From NCBI RefSeq assembly GCF_000372725.1, contig NW_005195301.1, positions 815,381-879,380 of the forward strand: a DNA stretch of 64,000 bases, given 5' to 3'. Positions within the stretch are counted from its first letter, which is position 1; each line of letters begins with the position of its first letter. Shown piece after piece: positions 11,801 through 20,622 of the stretch. This stretch comes from Emiliania huxleyi CCMP1516. Lineage: Eukaryota; Haptophyta; Isochrysidales; Noelaerhabdaceae. The notes beneath the pieces were generated by a model that was not told the origin of the DNA, searched no databases, and saw only the letters and a program-made list of their open reading frames with translations. Both the position numbers and the translations under genes were made by a program.

Positions 11801-14800
11801 GCAGCTGTGGACAGGCGCGCAGTTCATCGAGGGGTACGGGCTGTGAGCGGCGTCTCTCCACACCTGCAGCTGTGGACAGGCGCGCAGTTCATCGAGGGGT
11901 ACGGGCTGTGAGCGGCGTCTCTTCACACCTGCAGCTGTGGACAGGCGCGCAGTTCATCGAGGGGTACGGGCTGTGAGCGGCGTCTCTTCACACCTGCAGC
12001 TGTGGACAGGCGCGCAGTTCATCGAGGGGTACGGGCTGTGAGCGGCGTCTCTTCACACCTGCAGCTGTGGACAGGCGCGCAGTTCATCGAGGGGTACGGG
12101 CTGTGAGCGGCGTCTCTTCACACCTGCAGCTGTGGACAGGCGCGCAGTTCATCGAGGGCTACGGGCTTACCGAGACCTCTGCGGCGGCGACGATCTGCCA
12201 CCCAGGATTCCGACTCTTTGCGGGGTAGGGGTAGGGTCGCACCGCGGGGTTAAGGGGTAGGGGGGGAGGGGGGGGGGGGGTCCCGGTAGTACCCTTTCCT
12301 TACCCCGCCAAGAGGCGGAAACCTGGGTGGCAGATAGTTGCCGCCGCAGGGGTCTCGGTANNNNNNNNNNNNNNNNNNNNNNNNNNNNNNNNNNNNNNNN
12401 NNNNNNNNNNNNNNNNNNNNNNNNNNNNNNNNNNNNNNNNNNNNNNNNNNNNNNNNNNNNGCCCTGGCGTGGTGTGGGAGGCGGGGAGCTGGGAGGAGAT
12501 ACGGCGGTGTCTGCTGAGCGAGCTGCAAGATCCAATCTGACACGTGGGGCAAGGCCGCCCTTCAAGCACTGTTCAAGCATTGCCACTGTTCATGTTCCTT
12601 CTTCGTCCGTGTACACGGCATTTTAAACGTGCAACTGCTGCCGTCCCGCGTGGGCGGTTCCTGATCCTGTCGTTTAGCGAGACGTAAAGACAGTGTGGGT
12701 TGCGTGGGAGACGCGCGAGGGTGCAGCTGCAGGGTCGCGCCAAGAGGCCTGCCCAAACGCCTCGAACCCAGACGACGTGACCAACTTCCACGTTGGCATG
12801 CCGCGCCCTGGTGCTGCGAGCTCAAGCTGCAGGACGTGAGTGAGATGGGCTACTCATTAGCGCCGCATCGACCCGCCGAGCGGGCGAGGTGTGCGCCGCC
12901 TAGAAGCCTACCCCCCGTATCTTCCTCGAACGCAGTCTCCCCGACCATCTTCCACGTTCGCATGCTCCCGCCGGAGCGGCGAGGTAGTGCGCTGCCTAGA
13001 CCCCCCCCCCCCCCCCAAACGCCTCGAACCCGCATCTCCCGACCAACTTCGACGTTGGCGTGCGCGCCTTGTGCGCCCACCCCGAGCTCTCCCCACGTGT
13101 CTCCGACGCGCTACTCTAGCCCCGCATCTCCCGCCGAGCGGCGAGGTGTGCGCGCCTAGAGCCTCCCCCCGCATCTCCCCGCATCTCCCCGCATCTCCCG
13201 CCGAGCGGCGAGGTGTGCGCGCCTAGAGTCTCCCCCCGCATCTCCCCGCATCTCCCCGCATCTCCCGCCGAGCGGCGAGGTGTGCGCGCCTAGAGTCTCC
13301 CCCCGCATCTCCCCGCATCTCCCCGCATCTCCCGCCGAGCGGCGAGGTGTGCGCGCCTAGAGTCAGAGTACGTGTTCTTGTCGACCAAGTCCGCTCGAGA
13401 GGACGCACTCGGCTGTAGTCCGCCGTAGTCCGCCGTAGTCCCGGCAATCGCACCCCTCGTACTCCGCCACGCGAGCTGCAGACCAGTGCCAATCTCGGGC
13501 AATCTCGGGTAATCTCGGAGAATCTCACGCGGCAGCTCGTAGGTGTGCGTGCGAGGCCCGTGCGTGTTTGGGGGCTACTACAAGATGGAGGTTACCCGAG
13601 ATTACCCGAGATTACCCGAGATTGCCCGAGATTGGCTACTACAGGATGGAGGAGACGACGCGCGGGGCTGCTACAAGGCACGGGCTGTGAACGGCGTCTC
13701 TTCACACCCGCAGCTGTGAACAGGAGAAGACGCGCGAGGCGTTCGACGCCGCCGGCTGGTTCCACACGGGCGACATTGGGGCTTGGACGACCGAGGGGTG
13801 CTTGCGCATCGTCGACCGGAAGAAGAACATCTTCAAGCTGGCTCAGGAGACTACAATGAGTGAATTAATTCCTTCTTGTGCGTAATTAATGTAAGTACTC
13901 TTCAAGCTCGCGCAGGGCGGACCCGCGCGCCGAGGTGGCACGTGCACCCTACCCACCCGGTCCCCGAATCCAGCCGGAGGAGATAGGCGAGTACGTCGCC
14001 GCGGAGAAGATCGAGACGGTGCTGCTGCGCTGCCCGCTGCTCGCTCAGCTGTTTGTGTACTGTGAATAGAAGAGCTGTGAATAGGTGCTGCTGCGCTGCC
14101 CGCTGCTCGCTCAGCTGTTTGTGTATCTTCACACCTCTCGCTGTGAACAGGTGCTGCTGCGCTGCCCGCTGCTCGCGCAGCTGTTTGTGTACTCTTCACA
14201 CCTCTCGCTGTGAACAGGTGCTGCTGCGCTGCCCGCTGCTCGCGCAGCTGTTTGTGTACGGCGACTCGCTCCAGTCCTACCCCTACCCCTCACCCCTACC
14301 CCTCACCCCTACCCCTACCCCTCACCCCCACGCCCACCCCTCACCCCTACCCCCTACCCCTACCCCTCACCCCCACGCCCACTCACCCCTACCCCCTATC
14401 CCTACCCCTCAGGCGACTCGCTCCAGTCCTACCTTGTCGCGGTCGCAGTGCCTGACGCCGAAGAGGTCGCCGCTTGGGCCGCCGCCGCCGCCGCCCCGGC
14501 CAAGGTGGCCGAGGTGCTGCGCGAGCCCGCCGCGGCGGCGAGGCTGCACAAGGCCATCAGCCAGCAGATCGCGGCCATGTCGACGGAGGTTGGCCTCAAG
14601 CTGCCGCGCCTCAAGGCGGCCGGTGTCTCTCTTGTCCGAGCCGCGCATCACTTCTTCTCTAGGCGGGGCTCAAGGGGTTTGAGCGGATCAAGAAGCTGCA
14701 CCTCGAGGGCGAGCCGTGGAGCGTCGACAACGGCATGCTCACGCCAACCTTCAAGATGAAGCGCAACGACCTCAAGAAGCGCTACCAGGCCGTGCTCGAC

Positions 14801-14845
14801 GCGCTGTATGCGGACCCTACGGCCGGCACGGCCTCCAAGCTGTAG
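5808..14845 (+). CDS. Peroxisomal long-chain acyl-CoA synthetase (AMP-forming)
   Basis: Activates long-chain fatty acids to acyl-CoA with ATP, feeding beta-oxidation. Motifs seen: [18 protein letters not shown] and [16 protein letters not shown] early; the P-loop [67 protein letters not shown]. The last residues are ASKL then stop, so the C-terminus is SKL, the canonical peroxisomal PTS1. Exons fixed by phase: 5808-6326, 6460-6508, 6620-6719, 7056-7135, 8018-8115, 8279-8348, 8772-8905, 9161-9277, 9443-9539, 12140-12224. After the gap come 13543-13590, 13724-about 13855, 13987-14018, 14218-14260, 14413-14615 and 14663-14845. Between 12461 and 13542 I see [15 protein letters not shown] in a frame that does not join cleanly, so errors or missed exons beside the gap are likely. 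A short segment near 13840-13915 repeats FKLAQ. At least nine introns use GC donors. Confidence 0.88.
6720..7055 (+). mobile_element. Introner family A, double copy in acyl-CoA synthetase intron (TSD GCTCGGA)
   Basis: GC-AG intron: donor GCTCGGAGCCCTAGAAGC, acceptor CCACGACGCAG, next exon GCTCGGAACGC. It contains two family A bodies (from about 6728 and about 6870), each with the CCCAACCAGCGCTCGGTAGG or CTCAACCAGCGCTCGGTAGG block. Splicing yields [18 protein letters not shown]. Confidence 0.8.
7136..8017 (+). repeat. Intron filled by a ~27-bp minisatellite (TSD GCGCCAYGCTCAC)
   Basis: GC-AG intron whose ends duplicate GCGCCACGCTCAC/GCGCCATGCTCAC. About 7200-7810 is a tandem array of CAGGCAGGCAGAGAGCGACTAGTCAGA-like units, with GGCAGG/GGCAGA variants and CGACTAGTC in every unit. 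The whole intron lies inside the P-loop codons ([10 protein letters not shown]). Confidence 0.85.
8116..8278 (+). repeat. Intron of CATCTCCCC-type repeats with repeated GTGCACATCTC
   Basis: GC-AG intron starting GCGCACACATCTCC; the downstream exon starts GTGCACATCTCC. Internal near-copies of the same boundary occur at about 8190 and 8236, each preceded by GTGAG or GCGAG, so the boundary itself has been tandemly amplified. Confidence 0.7.
8349..8771 (+). repeat. Intron with (CACATG)n/(GACATG)n microsatellite
   Basis: GT-AG intron. About 8360-8540 is a hexanucleotide array that switches from CACATG to GACATG and back. Splicing joins [17 protein letters not shown] in phase. Confidence 0.8.
8906..9160 (+). 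mobile_element. Two consecutive introners: family A then mini family
   Basis: GC-AG intron with donor GCAAAGGGACC. A family A copy ends at about 9098 and is followed by GCCAAGGGCGGGCT. Then comes a ~47-bp reverse mini element (GTTCACAGCTGGAGGTGTGA to CTCACAGCGAGTTGTAG), and GCCAAGGGCGGGCT repeats as the true exon start at 9161. Two successive insertions at the same site each left a duplication. Confidence 0.8.
9278..9442 (+). repeat. Intron of CGTATCTCCC repeats (TSD TTCTCAAAGGTTC)
   Basis: GT-AG intron. The 13-mer TTCTCAAAGGTTC spans both exon-intron boundaries. The interior is CCGTATCTCC repeats. Confidence 0.8.
9540..12139 (+). repeat. 40 x 65-bp array of exon fragment plus mini-intron, spliced as one GC-AG intron
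   Basis: Units start at 9540 and every 65 bp thereafter with no length change; 2,600 bp equals exactly 40 units. Each unit is 28 bp of the coding exon (GCGCGCAGTTCATCGAG then GGGTACGGGCT, encoding the FIEGYGL motif region) plus 37 bp (GTGAGCGGCGTCTCTTCACA ... CTGTGGACAG). The 41st exon fragment at 12140 is the true exon and runs on into TTACCGAGACC. Unit differences are single substitutions only (GGAC/GAAC, CTTC/CTCC, CCGCTC/CAGTTC). Phase requires splicing from G|GCGCGC at 9539 to CAG|GCGCGC at 12139. Every unit also has its own GTGAG donor and CAG acceptor, but the 28-bp exon is not a multiple of 3. Confidence 0.93.
12286..12360. repeat. Inverted near-copy of the preceding exon abutting the assembly gap
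   Basis: Reverse complement of 12166-12240 with several mismatches: CTTACCCCGCCAAGAGGCGG and TGGGTGGCAGATAGTTGCC match the exon coding [14 protein letters not shown] read backwards. Its position beside the N run and its error load suggest an assembly or read-end artefact. Confidence 0.75.
12361..12460. other. Assembly gap (100 N)
   Basis: 100 undetermined bases inside an intron region of the acyl-CoA synthetase gene. The round length suggests a placeholder. Confidence 1.
12900..13372 (+). repeat. Intronic tandem repeats with repeated GCGGCGAGGTGTGCG boundary
   Basis: Units of CCCGCCGAGCGGCGAGGTG + TGCGCGCCTAGAG + CCCCGCATCTCC, about 66 bp, at 13130-13370, preceded by related diverged copies from 12880. 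GAG|GTGTGCG is the same boundary used by the real exon at 13543 (GTGTGCGTGCGAGG), so the array again amplifies an exon edge. Confidence 0.7.
14019..14217 (+). repeat. Second exon-fragment/mini-introner array
   Basis: The 41-bp exon start (GTGCTGCTGCGCTGCCCGCT ... GTTTGTGTA) occurs at 14019, 14095, 14151 and 14218. The first three are each followed by spacers ending GTGAATAG or CTCTCGCTGTGAACAG. Only the fourth continues into the coding sequence (TACGGCGACTCG). Phase requires splicing GT at 14019 to AG at 14217. Confidence 0.88.
14261..14412 (+). repeat. Intron of (CCCCTA)n-like repeats (21-bp TSD)
   Basis: GC-AG intron. GCGACTCGCTCCAGTCCTAC occurs at the donor (14261) and again at the next exon start (14413). 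The interior is CCCTACCCCTCACCC repeats. Confidence 0.85.
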
Positions 14846-15400
14846 ATGGGCACAACCCCCTCTCCGTTTCCTCCCAGTAAGCTAAAAGTACGTACATCTG
14901 GATTGACGTATGTGTATGCGGCCCGCCGACTAACACGCCCACGTGGCGCCGGTGCCGACGTGCGACGACCAGTATCCTGGGCTCTGTGTGGCTCTGCCGC
15001 GTTTGGGATCGCGGCTTGCGACGGGCTCTTGTGGTGTTGCCGACATCGTCTGCTACGTGGCGGACGGACGAGGTTCGGCAGGGAGAAGTCTCCCAGAACT
15101 TTCATGTGAAATCCGGGTACAGGGCCCACAAAAAAAGAATTTTACAACAAAGCACCCTCGCACAACACTGGGCACGGGACTGGAGTGTTGTGCAAAAAAA
15201 GAAAGGAAAACCCCCGGGCGAACCCCGATCGCAGCACTTCGTGCTGTAGAGTCGAGAAATTGAGAAAGAAGTAAAAGTCATCGGAAGGCGAACAAGAGGA
15301 AGAACTCAGAGGAAGGGGGGGAGCTGATCCCACTCAGTAACCAACTCTCAGGGGCAGTAGGTGGGCGAGCCTCGAGCGCGCTCATCTCGATCGTCAAGGC
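14846..15400. other. Intergenic with partial repeat B (15128-15192)
   Basis: AAGAATTTTACAACAAAGCA, CCCTCGCACAACACTGGGCA and CGGGACTGG match the 5' part of repeat B at 34183. No gene seen in the rest. Confidence 0.5.
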
Positions 15401-15958
15401 GTCGCTACGCGCGGTCTTCCGCGGGGGGAGCTTCGTCGACGGGTGCGGGACCGCGGCGCGGCTGGTGCTGCGGCGATGCCTCCGGCTGCTGCGGCGAGTG
15501 GCTTGCTGCTCGCTGCGATGGCGAAAAACTCGTCTCGTCGCACACCAAGAGCTTATGCTCTGACGACGAAGGCTCCGCCGGGCGCGCGTCGGCCGGTCCG
15601 GTGGCACCCTCTGCGCGCGGCGGCCTGCCGGCGGCCCGACGACAGCCGTCGCGCCACCGCTGATGGAGGGGCGGTCGGCGCCGCTGCCGCCGCGCCGCCG
15701 GTGGGAGGGGCACTGGTGGTGGCCTGGGCGGCCCTCCGCCGCCGCTCGGGGCGCCCGCGCAGCGGTGGCAGCCTGCGCCGCCACGGCTTCGAGCGGGGAG
15801 CTGCCTGGCTTCGACGTTCGAGCGCGGGGCTGGCGGGCGCGCCGTTCTTTTTTCTACTAAGCAAAATTCGAGCCAATTGAGGAAGCTCAAGCGGGCAGGC
15901 TGGAAGCGCTGAGGGACGGCCGATGTCCGCCCAGTGCCAGACCTGATTTTAGAATCGC

Positions 15959-16663
15959 TCACGAGGGCAGCCCAAACATCTGCCTGCGCACCTCCACCGT
16001 CGCCGCGTCGCCCCCGCCGTGCATCCGCAGCTCTCGCCACGGCTCCGCCTCGCGCTGCGCCAGCCAGTACGCGTGCGAGGAGCGCCGCGCCTCCTCCTCC
16101 TTCTCCGTCTCCGCGCGCTTAAAGACGGGCATCACCGACTCCTCCGACCCGCCGCCGCCGCCGCCGCCCTCCGCTCCGCCGCCCTCCTCCCTGCCGCCGC
16201 CGCCCGCCGGATTCGCCGCCGCGTCGGCGCCGTCCGCGGCGCCCTCGAGCGGCTGCGAGAAGGTGGGCCGCATCTGCGCGACCGCGTCGAGCGGCGCCAG
16301 GTGCAGCGACGCCTCGAGGCCGTCCAGCGCGTCGGCGCAGCCCGCAGTGCCGGTGGCGCCGGCGCCGACGTGCAGCAGGCCCATTGCGTAAGCCGTCTTG
16401 TGGGCGGCGACGGTGGAGGTGAGCTGGCAGGTGGGCGGCGGCTCGCCCTCCTCGCCGTCGTACGCAGGGATCCGCAGGTCCATCTCGATCTGGTGCTGCT
16501 TTGGCCGGATCCTCGCGCCCGAGAGCTGAGCAAAGTCGTACGGCCGCCAGCGCGGGCGGAGCGGGTACTGGAGCAGGCAGCTGGAGGCGCCCTCGCGCAC
16601 CGGGCCGAGGACCACGGGGATCCGCGCCACGATCTCGTCGTCGTCCTCAGCGCTCGTCGTCAT
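15959..16663 (-). CDS. RPC5: RNA polymerase III subunit RPC5 (Sin/RPC37 family)
   Basis: Component of the Pol III initiation/termination subcomplex (with RPC4) in the nucleus. The 234-residue reading frame opens DDDEIVARIPVVLGP, then CLLQYPLRPRWRPYDFAQ, the hallmark LQYP-R segment of the family. It continues with IRPKQHQIEMDL and, at the end, EPWRELRMHGGGDAATVEVR, resembling the family's W-x-x-L segment. A Gly/Glu low-complexity insert sits at about residues 145-175. The start at 16663 is preceded by an AT-rich leader (AAATAATTCAAAAAAG on the plus strand). The length resembles the short fungal form. The stop overlaps a possible donor (CCCTC|GTGAGC), so more exons could exist toward 15400, where a Pro/Arg-rich minus frame (contains LLVCDETSFSPSQRAA) stays open but shows no family signal. 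Confidence 0.8.
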   Translation of the reverse strand: MTTSAEDDDEIVARIPVVLGPVREGASSCLLQYPLRPRWRPYDFAQLSGARIRPKQHQIEMDLRIPAYDGEEGEPPPTCQLTSTVAAHKTAYAMGLLHVGAGATGTAGCADALDGLEASLHLAPLDAVAQMRPTFSQPLEGAADGADAAANPAGGGGREEGGGAEGGGGGGGSEESVMPVFKRAETEKEEEARRSSHAYWLAQREAEPWRELRMHGGGDAATVEVRRQMFGLPS

Positions 16664-16782
16664 GCGCCGCGCAAAATAAAATAATTCAAAAAAGAAAAGA
16701 GCTCTCTCTCACAGGCTTTTTCTTGCGACGCCCTATTAGCGAGCTGATGCCGTGTCTCGGATAAACCTGATCGACCAGCTCC

Positions 16783-17025
16783 TTGACTCAACACTCAAGA
16801 GCCGCCCTTCAAGGAGTTCGTCGCCCTCGCTGCGCCCGTCTGCAGCCCGGCGAGATGGTTCTCCTCCGCCAGCAATGGGAAGCGTCTATGTACGCGTCGG
16901 GTCGGCGCAGCAATGGCGAGATTGACACGGAACGCATGAACGCTCTGATCGCCGACTTGATGCGCGAGCGCTGCGCCGACGACTTCGCCCGCCTCTTCAG
17001 CACTCCCCTGAACAGCCCCTCTTGA
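16783..17025 (+). CDS. Small hypothetical ORF (80 aa)
   Basis: Open frame with the charged segment GEIDTERMNALIADLMRER. Its 3' end (GACGACTTCGCCCG to CCAAGCACTCCTGAACATAA) is tandemly repeated immediately downstream at 17052-17128, which argues for repeat expansion around it. No family recognised. Confidence 0.2.
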   Translation: MTQHSRAALQGVRRPRCARLQPGEMVLLRQQWEASMYASGRRSNGEIDTERMNALIADLMRERCADDFARLFSTPLNSPS

Positions 17026-17289
17026 TCGATGAACCAAGCACTCCTGAACATAAAGACGACTTCGCCCGTCTATTCAGCACTCCCCTGAACAGCCACTTGA
17101 TCGATGAACCAAGCACTCCTGAACATAAATTTCACAATTTGTCGGCTTTACGTATTATCCGTGTTTATGCTACCTCTTGATTTTTTTCCACGACAGCACA
17201 CGACGCAACGGTTGTGGCGCGCGCTATCTCTGCGAAATGGCACCCAGGCAGAGCGACTGTCGCTGGATGGAGGGGAGCAAGGGCGCGGA

Positions 17290-17620
17290 GGCCAGCGGAG
17301 AGGTCCTCACTGCGGAGAAGGTCCTCACTGCGGGGAGAGGTCCTCACGCAGGAGAGGCCCTCATGCAGCGGGAGCCTCCTCCTGCCTCCTCCACCTCTCT
17401 CAGTCATGCCCGAGAGTGAGCAAGAGTGCTCCAAACTTGCGACAGCCTCGTGTGCTGACCTCGCACGATCCACACATACACACCTGTGGGGTCCTGTGCG
17501 GAGCGCACCGTGCGTCGACGCCTCAAAAGCTCCGCGCGAGAGGTCCTCCCTTCCACAGAGGCCCTTCAGAGGTCCTCACTCACACGAGGTGAGAGGTCCT
17601 CAGACACGAGCAGGGATGGG
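17290..17620. repeat. Cluster of GAGGTCCTCA motifs
   Basis: At least seven occurrences of AGGTCCTCAC/AGGTCCTCCC/AGGTCCTCAG, usually preceded by GAG. The core GAGGTCCTC is an imperfect palindrome. The same 10-mer recurs at 42205-42240, 42420-42450 and reversed at 41030-41250. Confidence 0.5.
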
Positions 17621-17637
17621 CCTCGGCTCGGCGAGAG

Positions 17638-19293
17638 TCTAGGGTACGATACTTGACCCCCCCCCTTGGCGCCTCGTGTTTTTCGTGCCAAACCAGCGCG
17701 ATCTCGGCGGGGCGTCAGCGCCTCTCGGAGGGGCATCATGCGCTCCCGGGGCCGCCCGACGGCGCGGGCCTCTTGCCGATGGACCCAGCCGAGGTGCCCG
17801 ACCAGTCGCAGCCGCGCTGACGCGCCGCGCGCGACCACCAGCCAGCTTTTCGAGGGGCCCGAGCACGGTGCGCCGAAAGAGTAGACACTCTCCGGTCCAT
17901 CCGGAATTTTGTCGTTTTAGTTAGCACTGCTGCTGCAGACAGGGCCCGCGTGACCCCATGCCCTTCCCGGATCCAGCTCGCTGAGGTGTGACGTCACCCC
18001 GATGACCGCCCACAGGTGGCTGACGAAGCGCCACTCATCGCTGCTTTCGCGCGCCTGCTCCACAGAGGGCTCCTGCGGCTCTCCCTCGTCGCGTGACCGC
18101 CGCCGACATCATGTGCTCGGTCGTCCCCGCCGGCACGGAGCTGCGCCACGTCGAGTTGTTCGGTGGCTCGACCGCCGGCGCGCCCACCCTCGCCTCCTGC
18201 GCGCCTCACACCCAGTATTTTCCTCGCGCGCGGCCGACAAAGTAGGCACACGACCACCTCCCTCCCACTCACCCCCCCCCACGATGCACAGCCCGTCCAC
18301 TCTCGCCGGCAAGGCGCACGGAACGCCCAATTTGGGCTGGAAATGCCGCCGCCACGGGTTGGTGGCGCCCTCGGCAGCGGGGCAGCGCCACGCCGCGCAA
18401 ACTTGCGCGACAAACTTGCGACCTCTGTCCCTCGTATTCACCCCAGATTTTGCCCTATCCAGGCTCACCCGGTACCGCGAGCGACGAGCCGCGCCAAGTT
18501 TGCTCCATTTCCGACAAGTTCATCCCGCCCGAACGCCGATCTTCGGCCGCCTGGAGGCCCAGGACGGGGCTCGGGACCGGCCAGGTGTGGATTCTCCACG
18601 GCGCTGCGGTGTATCTGCGCGCCCATGGCGCGTTCAGGGGTGTGCCTGAGGCGTGTAGACTGCGGGGCGCCGCGATAGCGCGGCGCCGACGGTTGTGTCG
18701 CGCACTGTCACACCCACGACACGGTCACAGTGTGTGTGCAGTGCGTCCACTCCGGCGACCGTGACGCCGTCGGCGCTCGCCTATACCGGCTAGTGTGGAG
18801 CTTTCAGTGTGGTTGCGTGTTGTACTAGTGATGCTGCACTAGGCGGCCCGTTTTTAGCAAAAACCAGATACCACATCGCGTGTGGTCGTCGAAAAACCGC
18901 ATCTTCGCCCGTCTGGGACCTCTTCGTACGGCTCCAAAAACCGCTCCTTAACGACGGCTACGCGGCCCGGCGGTCGATCTGCGCCTTCTCAGCGGTGGAG
19001 GGGATGTGGGCGGTATGTGCGTACCGCGTGGTGTTGCGACGGTTTGACGAGTGCGACTCCCAGCGTCGACTTTTCGACCCCACGGAGCCTCTGCTGCTCC
19101 GGGGGGGGGGGTCTGCAGACCACCCGGCCGAACTTCAGAGTCGCGGTGCTCCTCAAATACCGCTCAAACGCCCCCGATGTTGTGGAGGGGACATATGCTG
19201 ATGATCCTGGCCCGATTGGTTCGCTCAGAAAGCTTCTGGGCGGTCGTTAAGGTTCGCTCCCCGCACACCGGCCCGGAAGTATCGTACCCTAGA
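17638..19293. mobile_element. Candidate DNA transposon with 17-bp perfect TIRs
   Basis: TCTAGGGTACGATACTT at 17638-17654 and its exact reverse complement at 19277-19293; both are flanked outside by AGAG (possible 4-bp target duplication). The right third (18758-19280) is a repeat also present at 55935-56450. No recognisable transposase; several short overlapping frames only. Confidence 0.45.
18758..19280 (+). repeat. Dispersed repeat D, copy 1
   Basis: Aligns end to end with 55935-56450 in the same orientation at very high identity, from ACCGTGACGCCGTCGGC to GGCCCGGAAGT. Both begin a frame at MVACCTSDAALGGPFLAK. Here a G-run inserted near 19098 and a missing GTGGGA block change the protein reading relative to copy 2. 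Confidence 0.85.
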
Positions 19294-19499
19294 AGAGGGG
19301 CAAAGTGAGACTGGGTGGGGCACACGCGTAGTTGAAACAGCACAGGGAATGGCAACAGGTGCCGATCCAAGGACCGGCTGCCAAAACCAGAACCCTAGAC
19401 ACCAGGTCCGGTAGACCTCGTCTAGAAGAAAGAGCTGTGCATCAAACTGCTCATCAAATGGAAATCCACCTCCTCCCCACTCCACCGGAGCATGAATCA

Positions 19500-19600
19500 C
19501 ACTCAGCAGCTCGGGTCGTCGGTCGAGACCGACCCGGCGCTTGTTGTCCTCGAGGACAAATCTCTCTCTCTCCTCGAGGTCCATGTTGTCGCGAAAAGAG
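19500..19600 (-). repeat. Fragment matching the start of the acyl-CoA synthetase first exon
   Basis: The reverse strand contains a ~31-bp exact match to 5812-5842 (GAGGACAACAAGCGCCGGGT and on), coding [10 protein letters not shown] as in the synthetase N-terminus. It is preceded by a similar leader (CTTTTTCGCGACAACATGGA). No further synthetase homology follows. Confidence 0.6.
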
Positions 19601-19978
19601 AAAAAGATAATGTGGGGCGCGCGCGGGGGCGGCGGGTGTGCGGCGAGTGTGCGGGATGTCTGTGGGCCCGAGAGCGATATGCCATGTCCGCCTTGCGTTG
19701 TTTCATAAGCTAAGCTCGGGTTACACCAATCCTCGCTACCCAACGCGGCCAAAGGATATCCACCTCGAGAACCTCGAGAGAAGCTCAAAAGCTAAGTTTT
19801 TTGTAAAACTTGCGATCCCGGTCCATGATTGATTGATTGATGGGAAGGCGAAACACAGTCCGGAGAGGGGAGCCCCCTCGGGTGGGAGGTGGGGAGATCG
19901 GGCGGAGGAGCCCTGAGTGGCGATGTCGGGTGAGAGTGTACGTCATGCTCGTGTCTAGTGTCTGGTGTTTACTAGCTC

Positions 19979-20205
19979 CGAGTAGAGGGGGCGTTCCGCC
20001 GCTAGGGGACACCCAAAGCGCAGAACCAACCCTCGGAGACCCGTGTTTACTTTAAGGCCCTTGCCCTGCGAATGCGCGCCCCCCCCTAGCTAGGGGTCAG
20101 GGCTCTCTAGCCCGTAGCCCGATGCCGATCATCCGGCCCGCTGGATGCGCTTCTCAGCTCACCGGCCCTGGATGTGAGGTTACCGACTGCACTCCAAGTG
20201 CTCCA
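19979..20205 (+). repeat. Dispersed repeat F, copy 1
   Basis: Shares with 34387-34595: CTCGGAGACCCGTGTT, GGGCTCTCTAGCCCGTA, CCGATGCCGATCATCCGGCC and GGATGTGAGGTTACCGACTG, in order. Noncoding. Confidence 0.75.
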
Positions 20206-20622
20206 AGTCCGACCAACGACTGGGACACCAACGCGGTATGGGTGGACGCTAGACGGGCGATGACGGTCACACAGGAGCGACACACAGAACCACAAGACAA
20301 GACACTCAGCCAACGTGCGGCTGCCACACATCCTGAGCGAACTCCCTAGTCGCCCGCGGCCGGACTCCATCCGGCACGCGTCGCTGGGCGCTCAGAGCCG
20401 CGTCCCCTGCTCGCACACCCCGACGCCCAAGGCGCCCGAGCGAACGACAGGCGGCACGCGAAGACTGGTTGCAATCCCGCCGACCGCCAGGCCGCGGATG
20501 ATGTGTGCGTGGTCATGTAGTTCCATGATGTCGCAAAAAGAGAAATAAATGCGCGCGCTCTTGGCGAGTTTGTTGGAAACCTTGCAGCGCCTGGTCCTCT
20601 GTGCCTCGACCGCCCTGCCTGG

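Noticed and set aside
9540-12139. CRISPR-like array (regular repeats)
   Set aside because: Both the 28-bp and 37-bp parts are conserved in every unit; there are no unique spacers, no cas genes, and the genome is eukaryotic.
18002-18690. Protein-coding gene in the left part of the candidate 17638-19293 element
   Set aside because: Several overlapping Arg/Ser-rich frames without motifs, none clearly better than the others.
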